Below, piece by piece: positions 17,849 to 28,300 of a DNA stretch of 59,482 nucleotides. How positions within the stretch are numbered: position 1 is the stretch's first letter; every line of letters begins with the position of its first letter. The position numbers and the translations under genes are program-made. The DNA is from Opitutus sp. GAS368. Lineage in GTDB: Bacteria > Verrucomicrobiota > Verrucomicrobiia > Chthoniobacterales > Chthoniobacteraceae. Below the pieces are notes generated by a model that saw nothing but the letters and a program-made list of their open reading frames with translations, ran no database searches and had not been told where the DNA came from. The stretch lies in the NCBI GenBank assembly GCA_943329925.2, contig CALQFT020000004.1, positions 1-59,482 of the forward strand, read 5' to 3'.

Positions 17849-20122
17849 CTACATCAGCTGATATGCGTCCACGTCCACCGTTACGATGACATCTTCTGGG
17901 AACGGAAGTTTGTCCAAAATGGAGCGCAAATGTCTACTCAGGCGCTGGACAGACTTAGTGCGCAGCATCAGATGAAACCGGAATTGACCGTGCGATTTCT
18001 CCAGAGGCGCCGGCGTGGCCTCACTTAAAATGAGTCCCTGCGGGGCGTCCTCGGCGATCCTCCTCGCTAGGGTTTGGGCGGAGAGCTCCGCACGGCCTTG
18101 GTGCGGAGAGCGAATGGAAAGCAGAACAAGGTGGGTGAATGGCGGGTAACTCCACTGCCGCCGAAATTCAATTTCCTGATCCCAAAAACCCTCAAAGTCA
18201 TGGTGTCTTGAAAACTGGATGGCAGGACTGAAGGGAGTGAAACTCTGCACAAACACTTCGCCTTCAACATCTCCGCGCCCGGCACGTCCCGCCACCTGCG
18301 TGAGCAATTGAAAGGTTCGCTCACCCGCCCGGAAGTCCGGCAGGTGGAGTCCAAGGTCTGCATTGATAATGCCCACCAGCGTAACATTTGGAAAATGGAG
18401 ACCCTTGGCAATCATCTGCGTCCCAACCAAAATGTCTATTTTCCCGACACGGAACTCCGCGAGTGTCTCGCGAAAGGCTGCCTTACGTTTCAAAACATCC
18501 GCATCCAAGCGGCGCACCACCGCTTTGGGAAAGAGCTTTTGCACCACGTCCTCCACCCGTTCGGTACCCGTCCCCTGCTGGCGAATTCCAGGGTCTTTGC
18601 ACTCCGGGCACTTCGTAGGTGCCAACGCAATATAGCCGCAAGTATGACACACTAAACGATTTGCAGCCTTGTGAAAAGTGAGCGAGACAGAGCAATTAGG
18701 GCACTGACACACATTGCCGCACTTCTCGCAAAGCATCGAGGTCGAGAAACCGCGCCGGTTTAAAAAGAGGATACTCTGCTCCCTGCGCTCAATGCGCTGT
18801 TCAAGGGCAGTGAGAAGTTTTGAGGAAATAATCGCGCTCTGCTTCTTGGACTCCATCCGCATATCGATGATGCGAATATAAGGCAGTTTTTTATCATCCA
18901 CCCTGGTCTTGATGCTCAGCAGATCGTACTTGCCGAGCTTCACGTTGTGATAGCTCTCCAGAGAAGGAGTTGCGGACCCAAGCAGCACCGCGCAGCGCTC
19001 CATAAAGCCCCGCAGTACAGCAATATCCCGACCGTGATAACGAGGCGATTCCTCTTGTTTGTAGGAGGGCTCGTGCTCTTCATCCACCACGATCAAGCCC
19101 AGCTTTTCCACCGGCGCAAACACCGCACTCCTTGCTCCAATGACGATGCGCGCCTTACCGCTACGAATTCGGTGCCATTCATCATGCCGCTCACCCTCGG
19201 AAAGATGACTGTGAAGCACGGCTACCTCATGTTGGGTCGCAGCAAAACGGCTCTTAAAACGTTCCACCGTCTGGGGTGTAAGGGAAATCTCGGGCACCAA
19301 CATGATTGCGCACCGCCCCTGCTCCAGAACACGTTGAATGGCTTGCAGATAAATTTCTGTCTTCCCGCTGCCCGTTACCCCATGAAGCAGAAACGGCTTG
19401 GGCGCAGGTGCATCCGGCGCACAGGGAACCAGGGCCGCGCAGACTTTATGGAAGGCCACCTCCTGCTCGGCATTGAGAACCAGAGGCGGCGCTTCTATAA
19501 ACTGTTCGTGCCGAGTTGGATCACGATCCACACGCTGACTTTCCACGACCACCCAACCCTTCTTTTCCAGCGCACGCACCACCGCGTGGGAGGCGTCGGT
19601 GCGCTTGGAAAGCTCGGCCACCGACATCGCTCCGGGCTCTGCCTGAAGCGCCCGCAACGCAGCCAACTGCAATGGCGCACGCTTCTCGAGCCCAGCAAGA
19701 ACTTCCTCTGCTGGCATTTCTAGAAGCCTCACCGCCTGCCGCTCCTGATGGGTCATTTCTAATTTGCGAATAACCTGCGGCAACACCGCCCTCAGCGCAT
19801 TTTCCAGTGGGCACGCATAGTAATCAGCCATCCACACCGCCAGTTCCAACAACGCCGGATTAACACCCGCATCGCTTTTAAGCACTTCTGACACAAACCG
19901 CACCCCGCTCGCCTCCGTCGAAGTGGTCACCTCCAACACCGTCCCAAGCACCGTACGAAGGCGCACAGGCACCCTCACACGGCACCCGCGAACCACGTTC
20001 ACGCCCTCAGGCACCGCGTAGTCAAAAACTCGACTGCCCGAATCATCCAGAATAACACGCACAAACCGACCGCCCTGTGCTTGAAGGGCAAACTCAGTCG
20101 ACTGTAATTCGAGAGGAGGCAT
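17849..20122 (-). CDS. priA: primosomal protein N' (replication restart helicase PriA)
   Basis: 757 residues with the full PriA layout: a DNA-binding N-terminus (VRVILDDSGSRVFDYAVPEG), a superfamily 2 helicase core with Walker A GVTGSGKTEIYLQ, DEEH box, GSATPSLES and QVAGRAGRGDVEGE, and the zinc-binding insertion with paired cysteines (CEKCGNVCQCPNC ... CHTCG ... CPEC). PriA reloads the replisome at stalled or recombined forks. The length is typical. No partner gene is adjacent. Confidence 0.96.
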   Translation of the reverse strand: MPPLELQSTEFALQAQGGRFVRVILDDSGSRVFDYAVPEGVNVVRGCRVRVPVRLRTVLGTVLEVTTSTEASGVRFVSEVLKSDAGVNPALLELAVWMADYYACPLENALRAVLPQVIRKLEMTHQERQAVRLLEMPAEEVLAGLEKRAPLQLAALRALQAEPGAMSVAELSKRTDASHAVVRALEKKGWVVVESQRVDRDPTRHEQFIEAPPLVLNAEQEVAFHKVCAALVPCAPDAPAPKPFLLHGVTGSGKTEIYLQAIQRVLEQGRCAIMLVPEISLTPQTVERFKSRFAATQHEVAVLHSHLSEGERHDEWHRIRSGKARIVIGARSAVFAPVEKLGLIVVDEEHEPSYKQEESPRYHGRDIAVLRGFMERCAVLLGSATPSLESYHNVKLGKYDLLSIKTRVDDKKLPYIRIIDMRMESKKQSAIISSKLLTALEQRIERREQSILFLNRRGFSTSMLCEKCGNVCQCPNCSVSLTFHKAANRLVCHTCGYIALAPTKCPECKDPGIRQQGTGTERVEDVVQKLFPKAVVRRLDADVLKRKAAFRETLAEFRVGKIDILVGTQMIAKGLHFPNVTLVGIINADLGLHLPDFRAGERTFQLLTQVAGRAGRGDVEGEVFVQSFTPFSPAIQFSRHHDFEGFWDQEIEFRRQWSYPPFTHLVLLSIRSPHQGRAELSAQTLARRIAEDAPQGLILSEATPAPLEKSHGQFRFHLMLRTKSVQRLSRHLRSILDKLPFPEDVIVTVDVDAYQLM

Positions 20123-20367
20123 CTATGTGAATTGTGCCGCTTTCCCACGCCCCGTGCAACGGGAGCCTGAGGGGAAGAGTTCATTCAAACCAAACAGCCA
20201 TTGCCGAGGGAGCCCATCCGAATAACTTCCTCCAAAAGAGTAACACGCACCTGTGAATTCAATGAAATATCTGGGAGAGATATACGGGACACAGCGATCC
20301 TCGCCTGGAATTTCACCGGTTGCCGACATACAGAACCATTTCCGAAAAGGTGAAGTTCTGATTTAAG

Positions 20368-20697
20368 ATGAGAGTCATGTTAAACATCGCTCGTCTGTAT
20401 TACTTTGTATTCGCCGCACTCACCGCTGCCGGTGGCGTGATGGGATTCGTGAAGGCCAGTAGCAAACCTTCGCTCATCGCGGGAGTAATCTCTGGATTAT
20501 TACTCGCAGGCGCCGGATTGTGGATGCCCTCCAACGCAAAAGGCGGCTGCATTTTTGGCATCGTAGTGTCCGCGCTGCTATTGGGGCGGTTTCTTCCTGC
20601 GTATTTGAAGAAGGGTGCGTTCATGCCCGCAGTGCCGATGATCGTGCTAAGCATCGTAGGCATCGTTCTTGCCGTGGTGGCACTTGTTCGAGGTTAA
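20368..20697 (+). CDS. TMEM14-like small membrane protein
   Basis: 109 residues, mostly hydrophobic, with four predicted transmembrane segments and glycine-rich turns (AAGGVMGFVKASSKPSLIAG, GAGLWMPSNAKGG). The pattern matches the Tmemb_14 (UPF0136) family found in bacteria, cyanobacteria and mitochondria; its transport role in bacteria is not established. An in-frame second ATG lies at 20377. It is followed 27 nt later by the chitosanase-like lipoprotein. Confidence 0.75.
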   Translation: MRVMLNIARLYYFVFAALTAAGGVMGFVKASSKPSLIAGVISGLLLAGAGLWMPSNAKGGCIFGIVVSALLLGRFLPAYLKKGAFMPAVPMIVLSIVGIVLAVVALVRG

Positions 20698-20724
20698 AGA
20701 CGGCGCCGAATTTCACGTCTGCCC

Positions 20725-22089
20725 ATGCAAACCCACCCCGCCCCGACTCTTCACACCGACCTCGCCCGGCCGGTGTGCGACAGGCTTGCGCGGGGGCTGA
20801 TGCTCCTCATTTGCCTGGCGCCGATGCTGTGGTCTGGATGTAAAAAATCCCCCACAGGGGAACCCACCGGCGCGACGGAAACCACGCCGCAGGTTCCCGA
20901 AACGCCCTCTCCTCCGGAGCCGGCGCCCGCCCCGCCGCTGCCCTTGCTGACCATCCCCTACAAAAAAATCGACACGGCGCGCCTATTTAACGGGGTTCAG
21001 GTTAAAACCACTTTCAGCGCCGAGTTCGGAGGAACGGCCACAACGGAACGTCAGGACCCTTCCAGCTACGAGCTGGATCTGCAACTGCGCGTTCGAGTTC
21101 CAAAACCGCACCAAAGCGTCGAGGAATTGCAAAAACTCAATCCTGAACTGAGCCGTGTACTGCCTGATTTGGAGCTTTTACTGCAAGGTGCAAAAGTCTC
21201 GCCGTTATACGAGGAGCTGTACGACCGAAAAGTTGCGAGTCTCCAAACCAATCTAAGCCACCTAGACGCCCTGCTTTCTCGACACAACTTTTTCGACATC
21301 GAAACCATACTCGAAGTGGAATCCCCCGTGACGCACCGCAAGGCGCTGCTGCTTCAGTCCGATATGGACGTCGATACCGACGGCTCCGACGGCGACCGCG
21401 TCAGCACGTTGGACTCCATCAGCTCCACCTTCCAGCCATTCACCAGTTACCGATGGCCCAAACGCACGCAAAGGCCCAACCCCTTCCTCGCAGTTTGGGA
21501 AAAGAGGCTCAAAGATACGGACAAGGATCTTGGCCTGCCCAACCTTGCGGCGCCCCGTTTGAAGGAGTTGCAGGAGCTCAAGATCAATTTGAAGCAGCAA
21601 ATTGTGGATTTGAAAAAGCAGAGTTTTCTAGTGGGAAATATAGATCCGTACGTGGTGTTGCCGCTTCCCATGGTGGCGCGCAAGGAAGGGCAGCCGGCAG
21701 CGAGGATTGGCGACTTCTGCGTAATCATTCGAGGCAACCAACTCTGGCCCAGTATTATCGGGGACGCCGGCCCGAGTTACAAAATGGGCGAAGCCTCTCT
21801 GCGTTTGTGCCGCGAAATGAACCCGCGCGCCTCCTCCAACGCCCGTGCTGAGAGCGACTTGAAAATCACTTACCTCGTGTTTCCCGGTACCGCTGAAACT
21901 CCACGCTCAGTGCCCGCCTTGGAAAAATGGTGGCTGCGATGCGATGCATTGCTCGGCGAGCTCGGGGGGTACCGCGGCGAACTCACTTTTTTAGAAGATC
22001 TTACAAAACCAAGATCAACGCCCCCACCTTGGGACTCCTCTTTTATCGGCCCGTGCCCCGACTTTTACGGACCACCCTCACCCTGGTGA
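20725..22089 (+). CDS. GH75 chitosanase-like lipoprotein
   Basis: 454 residues. The N-terminus has a hydrophobic segment ending in a lipobox-like WSGC (Cys ~39) and then a Pro/Thr-rich linker, so surface or periplasmic anchoring is likely. A middle region of ~150 residues is unrecognised. From about residue 210 the sequence resembles glycoside hydrolase family 75: LLLQSDMDVDTDGSDG (residues 213-223), then STFQPFTSYRW, a VVLPLPM strand, GDFCVIIRGNQLW, and the catalytic-type motif IIGDAGPSYKMGEASLRL followed by YLVFPGTAE. In GH75 the Asp and Glu of the GD..GP...GEAS motif are the acid/base pair; here they would be D347 and E356. Chitosan hydrolysis is inferred. The loop between them is shorter than in fungal enzymes. 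Its stop is 4 nt before the dprA ATG. Confidence 0.6.
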   Translation: MQTHPAPTLHTDLARPVCDRLARGLMLLICLAPMLWSGCKKSPTGEPTGATETTPQVPETPSPPEPAPAPPLPLLTIPYKKIDTARLFNGVQVKTTFSAEFGGTATTERQDPSSYELDLQLRVRVPKPHQSVEELQKLNPELSRVLPDLELLLQGAKVSPLYEELYDRKVASLQTNLSHLDALLSRHNFFDIETILEVESPVTHRKALLLQSDMDVDTDGSDGDRVSTLDSISSTFQPFTSYRWPKRTQRPNPFLAVWEKRLKDTDKDLGLPNLAAPRLKELQELKINLKQQIVDLKKQSFLVGNIDPYVVLPLPMVARKEGQPAARIGDFCVIIRGNQLWPSIIGDAGPSYKMGEASLRLCREMNPRASSNARAESDLKITYLVFPGTAETPRSVPALEKWWLRCDALLGELGGYRGELTFLEDLTKPRSTPPPWDSSFIGPCPDFYGPPSPW

Positions 22090-22093
22090 TCCG

Positions 22094-23179
22094 ATGCGAG
22101 AGGAGATGCAAGACGATCTCGATCTCCTTTCGCTCCACTTGGTCTCCAACCTCGGCCCCATTCGCATCCGACGCCTGTTGAGCCGCTTTGGCTCTGCTGC
22201 TGAGGTGCTACAGGCGCCCATCGCCGAAATAGGACGACTGCAGGGGATCTCCCGCGAGTTGGCTCAGGCGATCCACTCCGCCGCGCACAACGGTGAAGCC
22301 CTGCGCGAGTGGTCGCGCTTAGAAGCACTCAACGGCTGGCTGCTCACACACGACAATCCATTGTATCCTATTGCGTTAAAACAAATCCCTAACGCACCCA
22401 TTCTCCTCGAAGTGCTCGGGGAACTCAAAGATGCCGACCGTCACGCCATTGGAATCGTAGGGTCGCGGCATACGACTTTCTACGGCTTGGAATGTGCCCG
22501 CCAATTCAGTTACAAACTCGCCACGGCGGGCCTAACCATAGTCTCCGGCCTCGCACGAGGGATAGATACCGCCGCGCATCAAGGTGCCCTCGCCGCCAAA
22601 GGACGCACGATAGCCGTAATCGGCTCGGGTTTAGGCCAATTGTATCCTCCTGAAAATAAAGCCCTCGCGGAACGCATCGTGGATCACGGCGCGATCCTGA
22701 GCGAGTTCCCGTTTGCCTCACCGCCCAACCCGCAGACTTTTCCGTATCGCAACCGTATAGTGGCGGGCTGGAGCTCGGAGCTGCTCGTGGTGGAAGCCGG
22801 CCCAAAAAGCGGGGCGTTAATCACCGCCAATCTGGCACTGGAAAGCGGCCGGCAAGTGTACGCGGTGCCCGGTCCCATTAACGTAGATGGCTCCGCAGGC
22901 TCTAACCGCCTTATCCAACAAGGCGCCAAACTGGTGACCTGTGCGGAGGATATTTTAGAGGAAATGCAGCAGCTTTTCCACAGCCCGACCCGAACGGAGA
23001 ACTCGAACCTTTCCGACGACGAGCGAGTGCTGCTGCACGCATTAAGTACCGAACAGACGGTGGACGACTTGGTCGAGCAGACTGGATTGGCCGCCGCAAA
23101 AGTTTGTGCTGGAGTGCTTTCCCTTGAACTCAAGCAACGAGTCAAACCGCTGCCGGGCCAACGTTACACCAGGATTTAA
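22094..23179 (+). CDS. dprA: DNA-processing protein A (DprA/Smf)
   Basis: 361 residues. An N-terminal SAM-like region (LVSNLGPIRIRRLLSRFGSAAEVL) is followed by the Rossmann domain with IGIVGSRHTTFYGLECARQF, IVSGLARGIDTAAHQGAL, GSGLGQLYPPEN, LSEFPFASPPNPQTFPYRNRIVAG and SGALITANLALESGR. A DprA-type winged helix closes the protein (from LSDDERVLLHAL). DprA protects incoming single-stranded DNA and loads RecA in natural transformation. It begins 4 nt after the lipoprotein gene, so the two are probably co-transcribed. Confidence 0.95.
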   Translation: MREEMQDDLDLLSLHLVSNLGPIRIRRLLSRFGSAAEVLQAPIAEIGRLQGISRELAQAIHSAAHNGEALREWSRLEALNGWLLTHDNPLYPIALKQIPNAPILLEVLGELKDADRHAIGIVGSRHTTFYGLECARQFSYKLATAGLTIVSGLARGIDTAAHQGALAAKGRTIAVIGSGLGQLYPPENKALAERIVDHGAILSEFPFASPPNPQTFPYRNRIVAGWSSELLVVEAGPKSGALITANLALESGRQVYAVPGPINVDGSAGSNRLIQQGAKLVTCAEDILEEMQQLFHSPTRTENSNLSDDERVLLHALSTEQTVDDLVEQTGLAAAKVCAGVLSLELKQRVKPLPGQRYTRI

Positions 23180-23215
23180 ATCCCGGAAAAATTGTGTGAG
23201 CAAAAACAGCTTCAC

Positions 23216-24160
23216 TCACAACGCTATCCACCAAAGCCCCGCCTTAATCCACAACGGAATAGTCAGCAAACTAATGGCAGTGCTGGCCAAAATAATTTGA
23301 ACGCTCATGCGACTGTCGGCATGAAAAAGACGACAGATCACCACCGGCATAATGGCCGCTGGCATTGCGGCCTGTAGCACCAAAATTTTACGCAAAGACT
23401 CTTCCATGGGCACCCAGCGAGCAATGGCAAGAATGAGTAACGGCAACAGCGCAACACGGGCCAATAGAGCCAGTGTGAGCGCCCCGTAATGCGAACGCCC
23501 CTCCTGGCGGTCCCGCACCTGATCGTAAATGGTCGCCCCCGTGAGCAACAGCGCCAAGGGAATGGACGCCTGTCCCAACATGTGCAATGCCTTGCGTACA
23601 AACAAGGGCAGCCACTCGTGGGCATGAAGAAGGTTGAGCAACAAAGCACACAAAATCGCAAACGGCGGACCGCTCAACAAGTGCTTCCAAAACGTCCCCC
23701 CACCGCCCCGGGTGAGCACCCAGACGCCGATGCTCCACATGGCAGTTTCCACCCCAAGATTATGGACAAATAGCAGTCCCAATGTCTCCCGATCAAACAA
23801 AACCTCCACCAGAGGAATGACCATGTACCCGAAGTTCTGCACCCCGGCAGTAACCACCGCAGCACCCACCGTTGCCCTCGGCAACTTTAAGGGCAGCAAC
23901 AACAAAGCTACCAAAAGCATGCTCAGCGCAATCACCAAAAACGCCAGCAGCGGGGGAAACCATAACGCACTGGGATGCGCGAGCAACGGGTTCCCCAGAA
24001 TGGTATCGAGGATGAGCGCGGGAAACATCACATTGACCCCGAGCTTGAGCACAGACGCGTCAGCCTCAGGAGCCATCCAGCGGATGCGGCGCAGCCCGAA
24101 ACCGATACCCGCCACCAGAAAAACTGGGGCGACAATGCCTAGAAGATCGAAGAAATTCAC
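23216..24160 (-). CDS. AEC-family (auxin efflux carrier-like) permease
   Basis: 314 residues with about ten hydrophobic segments in two five-helix halves, matching the AEC/Mem_trans family. VFLVAGIGFGLRRI opens helix 1, LGVNVMFPALILDTI follows, and the central ATVGAAVVTAGVQNFGYMVIPLVE is the conserved crossover region. Bacterial members move organic acids such as malate or malonate; the substrate here is unknown. The start is GTG, overlapping the TGA of the upstream gene by 4 nt (GTGA at 24157-24160), so it is translationally coupled to the secreted SecD-head-like protein. Confidence 0.88.
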   Translation of the reverse strand: MNFFDLLGIVAPVFLVAGIGFGLRRIRWMAPEADASVLKLGVNVMFPALILDTILGNPLLAHPSALWFPPLLAFLVIALSMLLVALLLLPLKLPRATVGAAVVTAGVQNFGYMVIPLVEVLFDRETLGLLFVHNLGVETAMWSIGVWVLTRGGGGTFWKHLLSGPPFAILCALLLNLLHAHEWLPLFVRKALHMLGQASIPLALLLTGATIYDQVRDRQEGRSHYGALTLALLARVALLPLLILAIARWVPMEESLRKILVLQAAMPAAIMPVVICRLFHADSRMSVQIILASTAISLLTIPLWIKAGLWWIAL

Positions 24161-24657
24161 CGGCGTCGACGCTCAGGATGTAAGGGCGGGAAGCATTTTT
24201 TCAACGCAATGGCCTCGGCGTAAGTCAGCCCTCGGGGGATCGGGAGCAACCCGTCGGAAACTGGCGCATCAACCTCGAGATCTATGACCTGCCTTGACGC
24301 CTTTTCTGTCCCAACAAAGATCACCATCGTACGTCCCCTGTTGGAGTTGCTCAAGTTGCTGAGCGTTATACGACCGGAGTTGTCTAACAAGAAAATCGCC
24401 CCCCACGAACCGTTCCCAGCAGGATAAATCTCAACGGCTTTAATCTGCCGCTCACTCAAACTGGGAGCTCTTTCAACAAAGATTTGCTTGGGCGGATCCA
24501 TTAGACGCACCGGAATCGCAAATGGATCCGACTGTTGGGTATCCACTTCCATGTGACAGCGTAAAGTGCATTTTTGTCTGCGGCTGAACGCGTTGGCTTC
24601 CGGAGCAACGCAGAGCAAAAGGCAAACGGCACTTAAAATTCGCGCGGCAAGAGACAT
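24157..24657 (-). CDS. secreted protein resembling the SecD P1-head domain
   Basis: 166 residues with a signal peptide (ARILSAVCLLLCVAPEANA). The mature part follows the pattern of the SecD/SecDF P1-head subdomain: a lead of the form 'APSLSERQIKAVEIYPAGNG', a strand GAIFLLDNSGRITLSNL, then SNRGRTMVIFVGTE in the position of 'GKRLAIVLDG', a pair of strands, and PRGLTYAEAIALKK in the place of the closing 'FT.EEA..LA' helix. No transmembrane helices follow, so this is a free-standing head-like domain, not a translocase. The similarity is judged by eye and is moderate. The gene is coupled to the AEC permease. Confidence 0.55.
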   Translation of the reverse strand: MSLAARILSAVCLLLCVAPEANAFSRRQKCTLRCHMEVDTQQSDPFAIPVRLMDPPKQIFVERAPSLSERQIKAVEIYPAGNGSWGAIFLLDNSGRITLSNLSNSNRGRTMVIFVGTEKASRQVIDLEVDAPVSDGLLPIPRGLTYAEAIALKKCFPPLHPERRRR

Positions 24658-24727
24658 ATTCTACAAATGTGCCCGCTTCCGGCGATGTTTGCAAATCGAC
24701 ATCCGCCTTCCTACAATCAGTTACATT

Positions 24728-25297
24728 ATGAAAGTCATCCTGCCCCTCTTGGTCGCTTTTGCCGCGCTCTCCCTCCCTCTTTGCGCCGAAGATGCCGCTC
24801 CGGCAAAACCCTCCAGCGGCGTTTGGTCCTCAGTCAAGAGCGGTTGGCACGCTGTAGCGGATCCCACAACCTCCGCACTCAAGTCCACTACTAAGGCCCT
24901 CACCGGCATCTTCACTCAGCATTCCAAACCAAAGGTGCCACTTTTGTTAGACGTGGTTTGCACGCCCAACCCTGTCACTCCCTCAAAATCTCAGACCCTC
25001 CAAGTCGTTGTCAAACTTCACAATAACGGCAAGCAAACCCAATTGCTCGAATTCCACACCTCTCAGCGCGCGGACGCTGTCGTGCGCGATACTGCCGGGA
25101 AAATCACGGCCCGCGCCTCCGAAGGGAAGACGTTTGCGCCAGAGAGCGCAATGGTAACAATCAATCCAGGCGAACGCTTGGAATACACCCTTTCTATTCC
25201 AACTCAGGGTCTTATCGCCGGAAAATCCTACAACCTAGAAGTAGGACTCACCGGTCAAAGCGGCCTTTCTGGCACCCTGCCCATCACGGTAAAGTGA
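24728..25297 (+). CDS. secreted BsuPI-like domain protein
   Basis: 189 residues from the ATG at 24728; a TTG-started extension to 24566 would overlap the divergent gene and lose the signal peptide. The signal peptide is VILPLLVAFAALSLPLCAED. After a linker, residues ~75-189 resemble the BsuPI (intracellular proteinase inhibitor) beta-sandwich: LQVVVKLHNNGKQTQLLEFHTSQ, then AVVRDTAGKI, TFAPESAMVTINPGERLEYTL and LIAGKSYNLEVGL. Many such domains are secreted and not inhibitors, so the role is open. A terminator-like hairpin follows the stop. Confidence 0.65.
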   Translation: MKVILPLLVAFAALSLPLCAEDAAPAKPSSGVWSSVKSGWHAVADPTTSALKSTTKALTGIFTQHSKPKVPLLLDVVCTPNPVTPSKSQTLQVVVKLHNNGKQTQLLEFHTSQRADAVVRDTAGKITARASEGKTFAPESAMVTINPGERLEYTLSIPTQGLIAGKSYNLEVGLTGQSGLSGTLPITVK

Positions 25298-25302
25298 TTA
25301 AA

Positions 25303-25332
25303 ACGCGTCTGCTTGGACGCTTCTTCTATTTG
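25303..25332 (+). terminator. probable terminator after the BsuPI-like gene
   Basis: A 5-bp stem (GCGTC at 25305-25309, GACGC at 25316-25320) is followed directly by TTCTTCTATTT. It lies 8 nt after the stop and before the convergent multiheme gene. Confidence 0.45.
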
Positions 25333-25382
25333 GGCCGACTACTGCCCAGCCCGATTTTTTTGCCAACCGAAAGCACCGCGCT

Positions 25383-28300
25383 CTACTCCGAAAGCGTCAG
25401 CAGGTACTGCCGGATCGCATCAAACTGCCGGCGACCGTCCCCCTCGAGCATTCCCTTTAACTGGGTGCGCTCCTTCATGTCGGAATAACGCGGCATCTTG
25501 GTTTCGGCGTCCATGCGCTGAGGGTTGGAGAGCCAGCGTTGGTAGTAGGAAAGGCGCAGGCGCTGTCCTGCCCAAGCGAGGTTTACCGCCGGGGCTTCAA
25601 AGGGTGCAGTGGCCACCTGCTTGCCCACATCGTGGCAAACGGTGCACGCAAACCCGCCCTGATCCCCCAACAGCTTCCCACCAACCGTCGCCAACTCCAC
25701 CCCCGCCGTTCCCGCCAAAGGCGACGCCTTTTCCGCATACCCGTGCCAATGTGACAACCCCACCGCCAAACGCTCGGCGCTCGCCGAAAAGGCGGGCATC
25801 CGGGCGAACAAATACGGCCGCGTCTTTTCGAGCTGCAGGCCTGCGAGCATCTTTGTGCTCCATGCGGGCTGCAGCTTTTCTCCCAGCCAGGTCAGTTGCG
25901 GAATGCTCGTAGTGAACCGGGGACCGTGCGGATTGGCTGCCGTGGGGCCGCCTTTAAGCGCACCGAGATTGTTCGCCTCCTCCGTCACCGAGGACCATAC
26001 GCTCTGACGTGCGTCCAACTGATGACAGGCCACACAACGCAAATCCTGCACCGCGCGCTGGGTAAATTCCAGCGCGGAGTCTTGCTCCACCGAGCGCACA
26101 CCCGCCTTCGCAAAGGCTCTAAGCGAAGCACGTTGTTCTCCGTTGAAACGATACTCAGGTGCCTTGCCCCGCTTTTGAGCGCTCTCCGCAAGACATCCTG
26201 AATTCCAGCCACCAGCCATTGTCGAAGCCAACGCCGGCGCACCGCCCCCAGGCGCACCCGCGTGGCACTGAATGCAGCCCGACGTCGCGTAAGCTTGCGC
26301 TCCACGAGCGATGTCGCCCGCCGGTAATGGCGCCGGAGTCTCCTTGGGGAACGTCAGCAAAAACGCGGTTAAATCCGCCGCCTCTTTAGCGGAAAGCGGC
26401 GTCTTGGGCATGCGGCTTCCGGAATGATATTGCAGCGGATCCAGCAGATATCCATGCAACGCGGCAGACTTCCACTTCGCACTCACATGATGCAGCGGGA
26501 CACGGTTAAAGTCGTTGCCAACCTTGGATTGAGGCGTGCTGTGGCAGCCAATGCAGCCGAGATTGCCAAAAAGCTTTCCGCCAGCAACGGAATCCCCCTC
26601 TGCGGCGGGCAGCGGCGCGGCTGGTACGCCGGCCAAAAACGCCGCGATATCCGCCGCCTGCTGACCAGCCTCCGCACCGTGTAGAACAGCCGGCATCATC
26701 GAGCCCGGCCGAAACTGATGCGGGTCGCGGATCCATTGCGCCAGCCAATCCTGATTGAAACGGGCTCCCAATTCCACGAGCAGCGGCGCTCCACGACTCA
26801 TTTCAGGCATTGCTTCAGCGGCCTGACCTTTGGGAGCGAGGACTCCGGCACCGTCATGACAGGCAACGCAATTCGCCTCGGCAAACAGCAACCGACCGTC
26901 GCGCACCCGCATCCCTGCGTTTACAGACTCGGCTTTATCAGCCGGCAGCAGCAACGCGGTGGGCTCCAATGGCTCGGCCGCAAAATCATCCGCGGCCCAC
27001 AACACGCGCAACGTCGCCGCTCCGGTCGCCGGACTATGATAATTCACTTCCAACGCATTACCGCCCTTGAACAATTCAACGGCCCCTCCCAGACGCTTGC
27101 CCGCTTCACTCAACACCCCCTCAAAAACAACCTTCCCGTTAACCCTCACAGCAAGTGAACCGCTGCCCTCAGCCAATAGCGTGACCCGCTTGCTCAATGG
27201 CACGCTCAACACCGTATCCCACTGCGCCTCAAACGCTCCCTTGGGTATAAAGGGCGAAACCGCACCGCCCTCTGGCACATGCAAAGCAATAAGCCGATCA
27301 CGCCGCACATCGCTCAATCCACCCGCCTTTAATGTCACCGCCACGCCGCTCCCAGCAGTCTTGAGGGCCGACCCGCCGGACTTCACCAGCTTCCCCGCCG
27401 GCTGCGGTCCGGTTTCATGCGCCACCACGTTAATGGTATGCAGCAACTTCTCGGGCAACGCTGCACCATCAGCGGATTTAATGCGCATGGTGATTTCACT
27501 TTGCATCACAGGCTTCAAATCTGCGATCTGCAGAAAAACAGATTTGTGATCCGGAGCCATTATCACTCCGGAGATTTTAATAATATCATGCCCCAGAGCA
27601 GAAGGATCACTTGCTTTGTAATCTTTTGAACCGTAGTTGGAGGTCCAACGGTAATTGTATTGTTCAATGCTATAGTTATCAGGATTACCCGCCGTGGCAG
27701 GATCAAGGGGAACATCAAACGAGAGGTGCATGCCCCGATCCGTGACCCGAAGTCCGTTGGGAGCGTTATGTGGCTTGCCTGTGTAGCGAACGCGCTGAAT
27801 GGCGCCGTCCTCCGCACCGTTGGTCTGCCAGCCGCGCTGACCGCCAATATACAACTGGCCGTCTGCTTGCGAAAACCTGGCACGCATGATACCGGAGGCG
27901 AACTTCAGAGGAACCTTGGTAACCCCGCCCTGCACCACGCCACCGACGTCTTCCATGAGAACCTCGTAAAGCGAGGACTGACCATAACTCAAGTGCAGCA
28001 AACGCCCTTGCAGCGGGCCCCACTTCGGACTGGTCACCCAGACCTGGCCACCAGAAGAGTTGTCGATCCACTTGGGGAAAAAGCACACATGCGGCTCATA
28101 TGCCGTGGGCAGCGGATCCTTGTGGGAAAGATCAGGAACGCTGAGGAAGGAGCCCTTTTTCACAATGTGAAGATAGCACATTGGCACCCAAGTACCCTCA
28201 TTGTCTCCGGTAGTGACGACATCTCCTGGGCCAACGCTCATGCCGTTTGGAGCGCGCAACCCCGTGGCAAACACCTCGAATTTGGAGCCGTCCTTGGAGA

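Noticed and set aside
18947-19723. 258-residue plus-strand frame opposite priA
   Set aside because: Antisense shadow of a conserved helicase; no family features.
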